Origin: Rhizobiales bacterium Y(2018)
GTDB taxonomy: Bacteria > Pseudomonadota > Alphaproteobacteria > Rhizobiales > Aestuariivirgaceae
Reading direction: 5' to 3'
Assembly (NCBI GenBank): GCA_005502925.1
Contig: SCPD01000003.1
Span: forward strand, 1-64,000
Length of the DNA stretch: 64,000 nt
The notes below the pieces were generated by a model. The model did not search any database. It saw only the letters and a program-made list of their open reading frames with translations, and was not told where the DNA came from. Below are positions 33,473 to 43,570 of this stretch, one piece after another; position 1 is the first letter of the stretch; every line of letters starts with the position of its first letter. The position numbers and the translations under genes are program-made.

Positions 33473-33511
33473 CGGCCTTCGGCCACCTTCTCCCGCAAGC
33501 GGGAGAAGGGG
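33473..33511. repeat. composite repeat with GCGGGAGAAGG palindrome, copy 3
   Basis: CACCCTCATCCGGCC followed by CCTTCTCCCGC/GCGGGAGAAGG, inverted relative to copy 2 with about 92 bases between. It lies at the 3' side of the M16 gene. Confidence 0.75.
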
Positions 33512-33538
33512 AAACTGCGGAGGAAGTTGCGCTCGCTT

Positions 33539-34864
33539 TCAATTCGCCGACGGCGTGATCCCGACCGGCTTGCCGACGACCGTGACGATGAGCTTGTCCG
33601 GATCGGAGATGCTCTTGGCCTGGGCCTTTGCCTCATCCAGCGTCACCGCCTCGATCATCCCATTGCGGCGGTTGATGTAGTCGATGCCGAGATTGTCCTG
33701 CTGAATGGCGAGGAGCTGGCTGGCGATCTTGGAATTGGAATCGAAGCGCAGGGCATAGGAGCCGGTGAGATAGGTCTTGGTCTCGGTGAGCTCGGCGGCG
33801 GTCGGGCCCCCATCGGCGAATTTCTTCATCGTGTCCTTGACCACGGTGAGCGCCTCGCCCGCCTTTTCGTTGCGGGTGCCCAACTGGCCGAAGACAAGAC
33901 CGGCATGGTCGAAAGGATAAAGCCCGATCGACACGCCATAGGTCAGCCCGCGCTTCTCGCGCACCTCATCGGTGAGGCGCGAGCCGAAGCCGCCACCGCC
34001 CAGAATGAAGCTCGTGACATAGGCCGGGATGAAATTCGGATCGGCACGCAATATGCCGTCATGGCCGAAGGTGATGATGCTCTGCGGAATGTCGCGGTCG
34101 ATCACCTGGGTCGACGCTTTGTCCACGACATGGATCATCGTCGCCGGCTTCGGCGGCTCGGTATCGGGAAGGTCGCCGAAGGTTTCGTCCAGGAGCTTGG
34201 CTAGAGTGTCGGCGTCGATGTCGCCGACGACCGCCACCTTCAGGCCCTTGCGCGAGAAAAGCTGCTTGTGCATGGCGCGCAGATCGTCATGGGTGATCGT
34301 CGCCAGGGACGCGACGGTGCCTTCCGATTCCCGTGCATAGGGATGATCGCCGAAAGCCTTCTGCATCCAGGCGCGCGAGGAAATATTCTCGGGCTCCTCC
34401 TCATTCTGGCGCGCGCTGACCAGCAACTGGTCGCGCACCCGGTCCATCGGATCCTTGTCGAAGCGGGGCTTCGCCAGCGCGAGCCTGAGCAGCGCGAAGG
34501 ATTCGTCGCGCTTGGCGCTGAGCGTCTGGAACGACCCCTGGAACTGGTCGAAGCTCGAATCGAAGGACATCTTCATCGCCAGATCGTCGCGCTGGGTCTG
34601 GAAAGCCGCCGCATCGAGATCGCCGGCGCCCTCGTCCATCATCGCGGTAATGAAGTTGGCGGTGCCTTCCTTGCCCTCGGGGTCGTTCGTCGCCCCGCCC
34701 AGGAAGGAGAACTGCATGGCGATGAGCGGATTGGTGTGATCCTCGACGAGCCAGGCGGTGATCCCGCCTTTGCTCTTCACTTCCTTGATCTCGATTGCCT
34801 GGGCAGGCAGGACATAGATCGCGAGAACGGCAACTGCCGCGAGCAACGGACGGAAAGGGCGCAT
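33539..34864 (-). CDS. M16-family protein without zinc motif (inactive partner)
   Basis: About 441 residues with a signal peptide (LLAAVAVLAIYVLPAQA). The fold follows M16 pitrilysins (MQFSFLGGATNDPEGKEGTAN; GGGFGSRLTDEVREKRGLTYG), but the position of HxxEH reads NFITAMM, so it cannot bind catalytic zinc. The Arg/Tyr pair of the C-terminal half (R...EKRGLTYG) is kept. In M16B two-gene systems one subunit supplies zinc and the other substrate contacts, and the neighbour does carry HxxEH. Alternative start ATG 34876 is 3 bases after the upstream stop. Confidence 0.9.
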   Translation of the reverse strand: MRPFRPLLAAVAVLAIYVLPAQAIEIKEVKSKGGITAWLVEDHTNPLIAMQFSFLGGATNDPEGKEGTANFITAMMDEGAGDLDAAAFQTQRDDLAMKMSFDSSFDQFQGSFQTLSAKRDESFALLRLALAKPRFDKDPMDRVRDQLLVSARQNEEEPENISSRAWMQKAFGDHPYARESEGTVASLATITHDDLRAMHKQLFSRKGLKVAVVGDIDADTLAKLLDETFGDLPDTEPPKPATMIHVVDKASTQVIDRDIPQSIITFGHDGILRADPNFIPAYVTSFILGGGGFGSRLTDEVREKRGLTYGVSIGLYPFDHAGLVFGQLGTRNEKAGEALTVVKDTMKKFADGGPTAAELTETKTYLTGSYALRFDSNSKIASQLLAIQQDNLGIDYINRRNGMIEAVTLDEAKAQAKSISDPDKLIVTVVGKPVGITPSAN

Positions 34865-34879
34865 CACGAGCCTCATGAA

Positions 34880-36292
34880 TTATTGTTCGGGGGAATTCGA
34901 CATGGAGGGCGTTGCGGGCGCGCCGCCACCCGCGGTGCTACCGCCCGCGGGAAGCAGCACACCGGTCGCCGAGCGCTTGATATCGAGCGTCTTGGCCGCC
35001 GCTGCCTTCACCTGATCGAGCGTCACCGCTTCGATGCGCGAAGGCCAGTCGAGCACATCCTGGACGGTGGTGCCGGTGGTGAGCGCGGTGCCGAAGCTCC
35101 TCGCCATATTGCCCTGATTGTCGCGGGCATAGATGGTGTTGGCGATGAGCTTCGTCTTGGCGCGCTTCAGCTCTTCCTCGGTGATGCCATTCGCCTTGAT
35201 ATCATCGAGGACGGCGTCGATCTCGGCCTCGACGACGTCGACCTTACCGCCCGGAACCGGCGAGCCATAGACGCCGAAGGTTCCGGAATCGAGACCATCG
35301 CCCGAATACCAGGCGGCGGCGTAAGACGCGATGCGCTTCTCGACCACGAGCTTCTTGTAGAGACGGCTGGTGGCGCCACTGCCCATCGCCTCGGCCAGCA
35401 CGTCGAGCGCTTCCGCCTCGCCCTTCGCCGCCGTGGCATAAGAGACACCCAGATATTGGCGCTGGACGAGCGGAGAAGCGGCGCGGGCATCGGTCAAAGT
35501 GACGCGGCGCGGGGCGATCGGCTCAGGCTCATCGGTGCGCACCCTGGACGTCACGTCGAAGGTGTTGGCGAGCTTGCCATAGTGTTCCTGGGCGAGCTTC
35601 TGCACTTCATCCTTCGTCACGTCGCCGGCGACGACCAGGATCGCATTGGCGGGCGTATAATGCGCCTTGTAGAAGGTGATCGCATCTTCGCGGGTGAGCT
35701 TGTTGACCTCGGACATCCAGCCGATCACCGGCTTGCGATAAGGATGGGCGAGATAGAGAATGGCGTCGAGCTGCTCGCCGAGCAGGCTCGAGGGATCATT
35801 GTCGGTGCGCTCGCGGCGCTCCTCCTCGACCACCTTGAGCTCGGGCAGCACATTCTCGTCCTTGAGCACGAGATTCTGCATGCGGTCGGCTTCGAGATCC
35901 ATCACCAGGCCCAGGCGGTCCTTGGCGATGCGCTGGAAATAGGCGGTGTAGTCCTTCGACGTGAAGGCGTTATCCTCGCCGCCATTCTCGCGGATGATGC
36001 GGTTGAAGGCGCCGGGCGGATATTTGTTAGTGCCCTTGAACATCAGATGTTCGAGGAAATGCGCGATGCCGGCCTTGCCCTGCGGCTCATCCGCCGAGCC
36101 GACGCGATACCAGACCATGTGGGTGACGACGGGGGCGCGGTGATCGGGGATGACCACCACCTGCATGCCGTTGTTGAGGGTGAAGGTCTCGGCCAATGGC
36201 TGCTGCGCCGAGGCGGGAAGCGGCCCGGCAACGGTCGCGAGCAGGCACAGGCCAGCGAAAGCGGCGAGGAAACCGCGGCGCTTGAATCTCAT
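34880..36292 (-). CDS. M16-family zinc peptidase (active subunit)
   Basis: A 470-residue exported peptidase with a signal peptide ending near ASAQQ. The inverted zinc motif is HFLEH (His78, Glu81, His82) in GIAHFLEHLMFKGT, with the distal Glu in KVVEEERRER. The C-terminal end is Pro/Gly/Ala-rich. It forms a coupled pair with the inactive homologue downstream, as expected for a periplasmic M16B heterodimer. Part of the ileS-lspA-DUF3035-M16-M16 order. Confidence 0.94.
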   Translation of the reverse strand: MRFKRRGFLAAFAGLCLLATVAGPLPASAQQPLAETFTLNNGMQVVVIPDHRAPVVTHMVWYRVGSADEPQGKAGIAHFLEHLMFKGTNKYPPGAFNRIIRENGGEDNAFTSKDYTAYFQRIAKDRLGLVMDLEADRMQNLVLKDENVLPELKVVEEERRERTDNDPSSLLGEQLDAILYLAHPYRKPVIGWMSEVNKLTREDAITFYKAHYTPANAILVVAGDVTKDEVQKLAQEHYGKLANTFDVTSRVRTDEPEPIAPRRVTLTDARAASPLVQRQYLGVSYATAAKGEAEALDVLAEAMGSGATSRLYKKLVVEKRIASYAAAWYSGDGLDSGTFGVYGSPVPGGKVDVVEAEIDAVLDDIKANGITEEELKRAKTKLIANTIYARDNQGNMARSFGTALTTGTTVQDVLDWPSRIEAVTLDQVKAAAAKTLDIKRSATGVLLPAGGSTAGGGAPATPSMSNSPEQ

Positions 36293-36371
36293 GAGGTCAC
36301 CCTTGGATGGTATGTCGGGATGGCGTAATCACTTTGGGAGGAGTCGCCATCACACTTTTTCATTTTTGTTG

Positions 36372-36419
36372 GCGCATGATCTCTTCGGAAAACCGGTGTC
36401 CACTTTTCCGGATCATGCG
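36372..36419. repeat. GCGCATGAT...ATCATGCGC dispersed palindrome, copy 1
   Basis: GCGCATGATCTCTTCGGAAAA pairs in part with CTTTTCCGGATCATGCGC. A degenerate copy is at 57531-57578. It ends exactly at the stop codon of the DUF3035 lipoprotein gene. Repeats with this sequence are common between genes in Hyphomicrobiales. Confidence 0.75.
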
Positions 36420-36926
36420 CTATTCGTCCTTGAACACGTTGCCCATGTTCCAGATCGTGCCGTAATTCGGATTGGCCTTGCGCTTCTCGGCGAGCTGCGC
36501 GGCATGGAGCTCCTTGAAGAGCTGGTTCTCCGACTTGGGCTTGCCGTCCGGCCCCACTTTCGAGATGCCGTATTTCTCATAGACATCCTGCTTGGGCGGT
36601 TCGGCGCCTTCCGCCGGCGGCGGATTGGCGGAAGCGGTCTTCACCGGGGCCGGCTCCGGTTCCGGCGTGGGCTGCGCCTGGTCCATGGCGGGCTCGGCCG
36701 GGGCTGCGGCCACCGTGTTGAGCTGGCCGTCCTCAGCGACTTCGCCGGTGGGCGGGCGCAGATTGAGATCGGGCGGCATGGACAGGTTACGGTTGGTGCG
36801 CACCTGGGTTTCGTCGGGAGTCGCCGATTTTCCTGCGCCCAGCAAATCCTGCATCTTGGTCTCGGAGCAGCCGGCGACGGCAAGCGCCGCCGTAAGGCTA
36901 AGGGCGAGGCCAAAGGCCGTTTTCAT
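36420..36926 (-). CDS. DUF3035 lipoprotein (BamF-like)
   Basis: A 168-residue lipoprotein with lipobox LAVAGC, matching DUF3035, a family that includes the Caulobacter outer-membrane assembly subunit BamF. Marks are NLSMPPDLNLRPPTG after the lipobox, a Pro/Ala/Glu-rich linker in the middle, and DVYEKYGISKVGPDGKPKS with ANPNYGTIWNMGNVF at the end. It follows lspA, the peptidase that would process it. Its stop codon abuts a dispersed repeat. Confidence 0.85.
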   Translation of the reverse strand: MKTAFGLALSLTAALAVAGCSETKMQDLLGAGKSATPDETQVRTNRNLSMPPDLNLRPPTGEVAEDGQLNTVAAAPAEPAMDQAQPTPEPEPAPVKTASANPPPAEGAEPPKQDVYEKYGISKVGPDGKPKSENQLFKELHAAQLAEKRKANPNYGTIWNMGNVFKDE

Positions 36927-37012
36927 GATGTCGCGTATCCCTTCAGAAAGAAACCCGGCTCTCGGGGTAGTTGCCGTGAAATTGCCCCGGCAATCGGGCA
37001 TTTCCGTGGCCG

Positions 37013-37492
37013 CTATTTAGATCGACCCTCGGTAAAGGATTCATAAACCAAGAGCCCTACCCCGGCAACGATGGCTACATCGGCCAGGTTAAAAATGTAC
37101 CAGTTGAAGTTCCCGACATGGAACGAGAAAAAGTCGGCCACCGCGCCATAAACCGCCCGGTCGAAGGCATTGGCGAGCGCGCCCCCCAGGATGAAGCCGA
37201 TCCCCGCCGCGGTGATAGGGCGCGACACTTTGGCGAGCCAGATCCACATGCCGGCGCTGATGGCGAGCGCCATGGTGATCAGGACGCCTTGCGAGGCGCC
37301 CCCCGACAGCCAGCCATAGGAAACGCCCCGGTTCCAGGCGAGCACCAGGTCGAAGACCGGCAGCAGCACCACCGGCTGGCGGGCCTCGATGTCGAAGACA
37401 TGCAGCATCCACCATTTGAAGGTCTGGTCGATGCCGAAAGACAAAGCGGCGAAGACCAGCCCAAGGACCGATAGCGCCCCCCAGAACCTCAC
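37013..37492 (-). CDS. lspA: signal peptidase II
   Basis: A 159-residue membrane aspartyl protease that cleaves lipoprotein signal peptides. It has four helices, the FNRGVSFG-like motif as [14 protein letters not shown], and catalytic Asp120 (GAVADFF) and Asp138 (FNLAD). The start is GTG at 37492, overlapping the ileS stop by 4 bases (GTGA), so ileS and lspA are translationally coupled, the usual arrangement. Confidence 0.94.
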   Translation of the reverse strand: MRFWGALSVLGLVFAALSFGIDQTFKWWMLHVFDIEARQPVVLLPVFDLVLAWNRGVSYGWLSGGASQGVLITMALAISAGMWIWLAKVSRPITAAGIGFILGGALANAFDRAVYGAVADFFSFHVGNFNWYIFNLADVAIVAGVGLLVYESFTEGRSK

Positions 37493-40422
37493 GCGAACAG
37501 CTTCTTGCTGTGGCGCTTCTCCCACTCGCGCACCGCATCGGCGTCGCGCGGCGTGATATCGGGAAACTCCTTGTCGCTGCCCACTTCCGGCGTGATCTTC
37601 CAGGAACGCGCGCATTTGCGGCCCTGGGCCGGCTTGAAGACGACGGCGACACCCTTCACATCATCGAGACGGAAGGCATCGGCGGGTCCATCCCCTTCGA
37701 CCAGCGTCGCGTCCGAGGTGATCGCCATCTCGGCGATGTCGAGTCCCTTCAGCACCTTAAGCGCATCGGCATCAGAGACGTGGATCTCCGGCGCGGCCTC
37801 GAGCGAGGAGCCGATCGTTTTCTTCACCTGGCGCTCGATCTCCAGCGCGCCGGTGATGACACGGCGCACATCGCGGATTTTCTGCCACTTGGCGGCGAGA
37901 TCGGCATCGACCCATTCGGCCGGCGGCTTGGCGAACTGCATCAGATGGACGGAGCTCTTTTCGCCCGGGAAACGCGACAGCCAGACTTCCTCGGCGGTGA
38001 AGCAGAGGATGGGGGCGAGCCAGGTCGAGAGGCAGTGGAAGAGCTCGTCGATCACGGTGCGGCAGGCGCGCCGACGCAGCGAAGACGGCGCATCACAATA
38101 AAGTGTATCCTTGCGGATATCGAGATAAAGGGCCGAGAGATCGACATTCATGAAATTGAGCAATGTCGCTACGACCTGCTTGAAGTCATACGCGCGATAG
38201 CCCGCCAGCACGCTGGCATGGATGTCGGCGAGCATATGCAGCACATAACGCTCGAGCTCCGGCATGTCCTTCTGATCGAGGCGCTCGGTCTCTTCCCAGC
38301 CGTCGAGAGCGCCCAGGAGATAACGCAGCGTGTTGCGCAGCTTGCGATAGGCCTCGACATTGCTCTTGAGGATTTCCGGCCCGATGCGCTGATCATCGAC
38401 ATAGTCGGTGGAAGATACCCACAAGCGAAGAATATCGGCGCCCGACTGCTTGATCACATCCTGCGGGAAGACCTGGTTGCCGAGCGACTTCGACATCTTG
38501 CGGCCATCCTCGGCCATGGTGAAGCCATGGGTGATGACGGTGTTGTAGGGCGCCCTGCCCCGTGTGCCACAGGATTCCAGCAGCGAGGAATGGAACCAGC
38601 CGCGATGCTGGTCGGAGCCTTCGAGATAGACATCGGCGGGCCAGCGCAGATCGGGACGCTTCTCCAGCACGAAGGCATGGGTCGACCCCGAATCGAACCA
38701 GACGTCGAGAATGTCGTTGACCTTCTCCCAGTCATCCGTGTCGGTGACGCGGTCCTTCAGGAAGCGCTCATGCGCGCCCTCGGCGAACCAGGCATCGGCG
38801 CCCTCGGTCTCGAAGGCCGTGGCGATGCGCTCATTCACTTCCGGATCGTTGAGCACGAGGCCGGTCGCCTTGTTGACGAAGACGCAGATCGGCACGCCCC
38901 AGGCGCGCTGGCGCGAGATGACCCAGTCGGGACGCGCCTCGATCATGCCACGCAGACGGTTCTGGCCGGCGGGCGGCACGAAATGCGTATCATCGATCGC
39001 CTTCAGCGCCTTGGCGCGCAAGCCATCCGTCTCGCCGTCGCCCATGGAGATGAACCATTGCGGCGTGTTGCGGAAGATGATCGGCTTCTTGGAGCGCCAG
39101 CTATGCGGATATTGATGCTTGAGGCGGCCGCGCGCGATGAGCGCGCCCGCTGCGATCAGCGCCTGGATGACCGCTTCATTGGCGTCACCCTTCTCGCCCT
39201 TGTCGGTCAAGACGCGCTTGCCGGTGAAGCCCGGCGCCTCATTGGTGAAGGTGCCGTCGCCATCGACGGTGAAGGGAATATCGGTCTTGATGCCCATCGA
39301 CTTGAGTTTGCCGATATTGGCTTCCCACACTTCGAAGTCGTCGGCGCCGTGGCTCGGCGCCGTATGGACGAAGCCGGTGCCGGCGTCGTCGGTGACATGA
39401 TCGCCGGGGAGCAATGGCACGCGGAACTCATAGCCGAGAGCGCTCAGCGGATGCGCGCAGGTGGCGATGGACGCGATGTCGACATCACTCAGGCGGTGGA
39501 ATTCCTCGACGCGGCTCGCCTTGAAGGTCTCCGCCGCCAGATTGTCGGCGAGGATCAGACGATCGCCGACCTTGGCCCAATTATCGGCGGCGGCCTTGGT
39601 GACCTCATAGAGGCCATAGGCGATTTTCGGCGAATAGCTGATGGCGCGGTTGCCGGGGATGGTCCACGGCGTGGTCGTCCAGATCACCACGCTGGCTTTG
39701 GCAAGGTCGCCCTTGGGCGCGGTGCCGTCGGCCATGAAGGTGACCGGGAATTTCACATGGATCGTGTCGCTGGTGTAATCCTGATACTCGACCTCGGCCT
39801 CGGCGAGCGCGGTCTTCTCGACCACCGACCACATCACCGGCTTCGAGCCCCGGTATAATTGTCCGCTCGTCGAAAACTTCAGCAGTTCGCGGGCGATCTG
39901 CGCCTCGGCGGCGAAGCTCATCGTCGTATAGGGGTCCTTCCAGTTGCCGATCACGCCCAGACGCTGGAACTCCTCCGACTGGATGCCCATCCAGTGCTCG
40001 GCGAAGGCGCGGCATTCCTTGCGGAACTCGTTGATCGGCACTGCATCCTTGTTGCGGCCCTTGGCGCGGTACTGCTCCTCGATCTTCCATTCGATGGGCA
40101 GGCCATGGCAGTCCCAGCCCGGCACGTAATTGGCATTCTTGCCCGACATCTGCTGCGAGCGGACCACCAGGTCTTTCAGGATCTTGTTGAGGGCGGTGCC
40201 GATATGGATGTTGCCATTGGCATAGGGGGGGCCGTCATGAAGGATGAACAGCTCCTTGTCCTTGGCTTCCTCGCGCAGCCTAGTGAACAGGTCCATGCCC
40301 TGCCAACGCTTGAGAATCTCCGGCTCCTTCTGCGGCAGGCCGGCCTTCATCGGGAAGGCGGTCTTGGGCAGGAACAGGGTCTCGCGGTAGTCGCGCGCCG
40401 GGTTTTCAGGCTTGTCGTTCAT
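37489..40422 (-). CDS. ileS: isoleucyl-tRNA synthetase
   Basis: A 977-residue class I synthetase. The HIGH motif appears as GNIHIG in [21 protein letters not shown] as [10 protein letters not shown], and the editing domain contains [10 protein letters not shown] and [12 protein letters not shown]. The C-terminus ends in a basic segment and lacks a clear zinc-binding CxxC set. It heads the lspA-DUF3035 group on the minus strand. The 270-base spacer upstream holds no gene. Confidence 0.97.
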   Translation of the reverse strand: MNDKPENPARDYRETLFLPKTAFPMKAGLPQKEPEILKRWQGMDLFTRLREEAKDKELFILHDGPPYANGNIHIGTALNKILKDLVVRSQQMSGKNANYVPGWDCHGLPIEWKIEEQYRAKGRNKDAVPINEFRKECRAFAEHWMGIQSEEFQRLGVIGNWKDPYTTMSFAAEAQIARELLKFSTSGQLYRGSKPVMWSVVEKTALAEAEVEYQDYTSDTIHVKFPVTFMADGTAPKGDLAKASVVIWTTTPWTIPGNRAISYSPKIAYGLYEVTKAAADNWAKVGDRLILADNLAAETFKASRVEEFHRLSDVDIASIATCAHPLSALGYEFRVPLLPGDHVTDDAGTGFVHTAPSHGADDFEVWEANIGKLKSMGIKTDIPFTVDGDGTFTNEAPGFTGKRVLTDKGEKGDANEAVIQALIAAGALIARGRLKHQYPHSWRSKKPIIFRNTPQWFISMGDGETDGLRAKALKAIDDTHFVPPAGQNRLRGMIEARPDWVISRQRAWGVPICVFVNKATGLVLNDPEVNERIATAFETEGADAWFAEGAHERFLKDRVTDTDDWEKVNDILDVWFDSGSTHAFVLEKRPDLRWPADVYLEGSDQHRGWFHSSLLESCGTRGRAPYNTVITHGFTMAEDGRKMSKSLGNQVFPQDVIKQSGADILRLWVSSTDYVDDQRIGPEILKSNVEAYRKLRNTLRYLLGALDGWEETERLDQKDMPELERYVLHMLADIHASVLAGYRAYDFKQVVATLLNFMNVDLSALYLDIRKDTLYCDAPSSLRRRACRTVIDELFHCLSTWLAPILCFTAEEVWLSRFPGEKSSVHLMQFAKPPAEWVDADLAAKWQKIRDVRRVITGALEIERQVKKTIGSSLEAAPEIHVSDADALKVLKGLDIAEMAITSDATLVEGDGPADAFRLDDVKGVAVVFKPAQGRKCARSWKITPEVGSDKEFPDITPRDADAVREWEKRHSKKLFA

Positions 40423-40634
40423 GTCGGTAAATCAGGCTTTTGAGGGTGGTTGGTCGGGCGCGCTTGTAACAGTGAACGCCGCCAGGGGAAAGGGCGGCGT
40501 TGCCGCCATTGCAAGCCCGCGCCTCGGCATGAGAGATTGGGAAATGCCAAGGTCGGGGAGCGAGCTGATTTCCCTGCCCCAGCAGACTAACCCCTTGATC
40601 TTGCTGGACTGCCTTCAGATTTTTCGAAATTTTC

Positions 40635-40682
40635 CCTGTATTTCCCTGTATGCGCCTGTATCTGGCCTGTATCCGGCCTGAT
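40635..40682. repeat. helically phased CCTGTAT repeats upstream of the caspase gene
   Basis: CCTGTAT occurs at 40635-40641, 40645-40651, 40655-40661 and 40666-40672, followed by CCTGAT at 40677-40682. Spacing is 10, 10, 11 and 11 bases, one turn each, and the array ends 20 bases before the coding start. It may be a binding array or a degenerate tandem repeat. Confidence 0.7.
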
Positions 40683-40702
40683 CCTGACCTTGGGTGACGA
40701 CG

Positions 40703-43570
40703 ATGACTTGGTTTGTCCGGCTACTGGCTTTTCTTCTGATCGGATCGGCAACGGCTTCGGCCGAGGACCTTCCCAAGGAGCCGCAACTGCGCGTCGACGG
40801 GGGCATGCATACGGCCTCCGTCCGGCGCCTCGATGTCAGCGCCGACGGCAAGATCCTGGTCACCGGCTCCGAGGACAAGACAGTCCGGGTCTGGTCACTC
40901 CCCGACGGCCGATTGCTGCGTACCTTGCGAATGCCGGTGGCGCCGGGAGATGTGGGCAAGGTCTTTGCCGTCGCCTTGAGCCCGGATGGCAGGCTGGTTG
41001 CGGTGGGCGGCTGGGATGATGCCGATCTTTCGACCTCGCTCGATTACTTCGTCTACATCTTCGATCGGTCGAGCGGCCAATTGCTGCGCCGGCTCGGCCC
41101 CAATCCCCAGGTCATCGACGAGCTCACCTTTTCGCCGGACGGCGTGAGGCTGGCGGCCGGCATGGGCGCCAAAGGCGGCATCAAGGTGTGGGATACCGGC
41201 CAGTGGCAGGAACTTCTGGCCGATGGGGACTATGCCGAGACGGTGAACGGCATCGCCTTCAGCCGAGCCGACGAGATGGCAGTCACCTCGCATGACGGAG
41301 GCATCCGGCTCTATGGACCAGACCTCGTGCTCAAGCAGCGTGTTCCAGCTCCGAGTGGCGAGCGGCCGGAAGGAATCGCCTTCTCACCCGACGGGAAAAA
41401 GCTGGTGGTCGGTTATGTCGGCGCCATGGCCGTCGACATCCTCGATGCTCGTGATCTGAGCCTTGCCTACCAGGCCGATACCGGCGGGCTCGAAGGCGGA
41501 GATGTTGCCGCGGTCGCGTGGTCCGAGGACGGCGAGATGATCTTCGCCTCAGGCGACTATTATGTTCAAGGCCCGCCGGAGCGCATGCAGCTCTTCGCCT
41601 GGGACAATCAGGGTCGCGGTGAACGCCTCGCTGCCGATGCCGCCGGCAATACGGTGATGGATCTCAAGGCCATGCCGGGTGGTGGCGCGGCCATAGCCGA
41701 TTCCAATCATGGCTTCACCGTCTATGATGCGAAGGGCGACATCGTTCTGCGCAAGACCAGCATAGCCGCCGATCTGCGCGGCGAGCTCGGCGACGCTTTC
41801 ACGGTAAGCGAAGACGGCACGAGGGTACGCTTCGGTTTGGGTATAGGCGGGCTCGATCCGTGGCTCTTCGACATGACGACGCTGCGTTTTGCGGAATCAA
41901 CGACATCACCTGGCGATCTCAAGCCCGCCAATATCGACAAGCTCGATGTCAAAGATTGGAATAGCACTCGCAACCCGACCATAAATGGCGCGGCGCTTCA
42001 ACTCGATGCCAATGAGACGAGCCGATCGCTTGCCATTGAAGCCGATGGTGAAACCTTTGTGCTCGGCACCGATTGGGCATTGAGACGTTACACGAAAAAG
42101 GGCACGCCCTTGTGGTCGCATGCTGTCTCCGCCCTGCCCTGGGGCGCCAACATCACGGCAAAGGACCAGTTGCTGATCGCGGCGCAGACCGACGGCACCA
42201 TTCGTTGGTATCGTCTTGCCGACGGCAAGGAATTTCTAGCACTCTTCGTCAACGCCCTCGACAAGAGATGGATCGCCTGGACACCGTCCGGCTATTACGC
42301 AGCTTCGCCGGGTGGTGACGATCTCATCGGCTGGCAAGTCAATCGCGGCATCGAGGAAGCGCCGGACTTCTTCCCGGCGAGCCAGTTCCATGAGCGCTTC
42401 TACCGGCCCGATATCGTGCGCGAGGTGCTCAACACTTATGACGAAGAACCGGCGATCAAGGCCGCCAATGCCAAGGCGAAGCGGCCGGCGCGCAAGGACG
42501 ACATCGCCGCCGCACTGCCACCGGTGATCGAGATCACGGCTCCGGGCGACGGCACGTCGGTGACCGACACCGTAGTGACGCTCTCCTATCGCGTGCGCAC
42601 GGCGGACGGCCGGCCGCTCGAAGCGATCGAGGTGCTGATCGACGGCCGTCCGCAAGGCCAGCGCGGCGCGGCGGTCGTCAATGAGGACGAAAGTCTGAGT
42701 CTCGATGTGACGATTCCGGCCCGCGACGTGGAAGTCTCTCTCATCGCCAAGCAGGGAGACCAGGTGAGCGTGCCGGCGCGCGTCGCGCTCAAATGGGCCG
42801 GGCCTCCCTCCGAGGATCAGATCAAGCGCAAGCTCTATGCGGTGTTCGTCGGCATCAGCGATTACGACAAGGCCGGTCTCAAGCTCAGCTTCGCCGATGA
42901 TGACGCGCGCGACTTTTCCGACAATGCCAAAGCGCAGGCCGGCCGCCTCTATGAGACGGTCGATGTAAAGCTGCTCACCGACAAGGACGCTAGCGCCGAG
43001 AACATTCGTGGCGCCCTGGGCTGGCTCGAAGAGAAGGTGGGCCCCGAGGATGTCGGCCTCCTCTTCATGGCGGGCCACGGCATCACCGACGCCAAGCAGC
43101 GTTTCTATTTCCTGCCCGTCGGCGGCGATCCGGAAGATCTGCGCGGCACATCGATCGGCGAGACCGAGATCCGCGAGACGATCTCCGCGCTCGCCGGCAA
43201 GGCGCTGTTCTTCATCGATGCCTGCCACTCGGCCGACAGCCTCAAGGGCGATGTCGCGGCGGCCGATGTGACGGCGGTGATCAACCGGATGGCGCGCGCC
43301 GATTCCGGCGTGGTCATGTTCGCCTCATCGGGCGGCAATGAATTGTCGCTGGAGCGTTCCGACTGGAGCAATGGCGCCTTCACCGAAGCACTGCTCGCCG
43401 GAGTCATGGGCGGGGCGGACTACGAGAAAGACGGCAGCATCTCGACCGCCGAACTCAATCTATGGCTCTCGACGCAGGTGAAGAAGCTCACCGCCAACCG
43501 CCAGAACGCCGTGATGCTCAAGCCCGACACGGTGCCGGATTTTTCGATCGCGCGGATTCCTTCACCCTGA
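40703..43570 (+). CDS. exported WD40-repeat and caspase-fold protease
   Basis: About 955 residues. A signal peptide (MTWFVRLLAFLLIGSATASA) precedes roughly seven or more WD40-like blades (LDVSADGKILVTGSEDKTVRVW; FSPDGVRLAAGMGAKGGIKVW; IAFSPDGKKLVVGYV), a linker with an Ig-like segment (IEITAPGDGTSVTDTVVTLSY), and a C-terminal caspase-fold peptidase (C14). The likely dyad is His792 in LLFMAGHGI and Cys841 in FFIDACHSADS, 49 apart. This is a prokaryotic orthocaspase-like layout. The GTG at 40694 is an alternative start; neither start has a clear ribosome site. The stop codon falls inside a dispersed repeat. No effector neighbours are evident, and its trigger and substrates are unknown. Confidence 0.88.
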   Translation: MTWFVRLLAFLLIGSATASAEDLPKEPQLRVDGGMHTASVRRLDVSADGKILVTGSEDKTVRVWSLPDGRLLRTLRMPVAPGDVGKVFAVALSPDGRLVAVGGWDDADLSTSLDYFVYIFDRSSGQLLRRLGPNPQVIDELTFSPDGVRLAAGMGAKGGIKVWDTGQWQELLADGDYAETVNGIAFSRADEMAVTSHDGGIRLYGPDLVLKQRVPAPSGERPEGIAFSPDGKKLVVGYVGAMAVDILDARDLSLAYQADTGGLEGGDVAAVAWSEDGEMIFASGDYYVQGPPERMQLFAWDNQGRGERLAADAAGNTVMDLKAMPGGGAAIADSNHGFTVYDAKGDIVLRKTSIAADLRGELGDAFTVSEDGTRVRFGLGIGGLDPWLFDMTTLRFAESTTSPGDLKPANIDKLDVKDWNSTRNPTINGAALQLDANETSRSLAIEADGETFVLGTDWALRRYTKKGTPLWSHAVSALPWGANITAKDQLLIAAQTDGTIRWYRLADGKEFLALFVNALDKRWIAWTPSGYYAASPGGDDLIGWQVNRGIEEAPDFFPASQFHERFYRPDIVREVLNTYDEEPAIKAANAKAKRPARKDDIAAALPPVIEITAPGDGTSVTDTVVTLSYRVRTADGRPLEAIEVLIDGRPQGQRGAAVVNEDESLSLDVTIPARDVEVSLIAKQGDQVSVPARVALKWAGPPSEDQIKRKLYAVFVGISDYDKAGLKLSFADDDARDFSDNAKAQAGRLYETVDVKLLTDKDASAENIRGALGWLEEKVGPEDVGLLFMAGHGITDAKQRFYFLPVGGDPEDLRGTSIGETEIRETISALAGKALFFIDACHSADSLKGDVAAADVTAVINRMARADSGVVMFASSGGNELSLERSDWSNGAFTEALLAGVMGGADYEKDGSISTAELNLWLSTQVKKLTANRQNAVMLKPDTVPDFSIARIPSP

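Noticed and set aside
34268-36328. Long plus-strand frame opposite the M16 pair
   Set aside because: It crosses two well-supported minus-strand genes and has the biased composition of a shadow frame.
37510-39858. 782-codon plus-strand frame opposite ileS
   Set aside because: ileS carries all class I motifs; the opposite frame is a codon-bias artefact.
40423-40693. T-box or other riboswitch upstream of ileS
   Set aside because: No T-box core or specifier arrangement was seen, and T-box control is not usual in this group.
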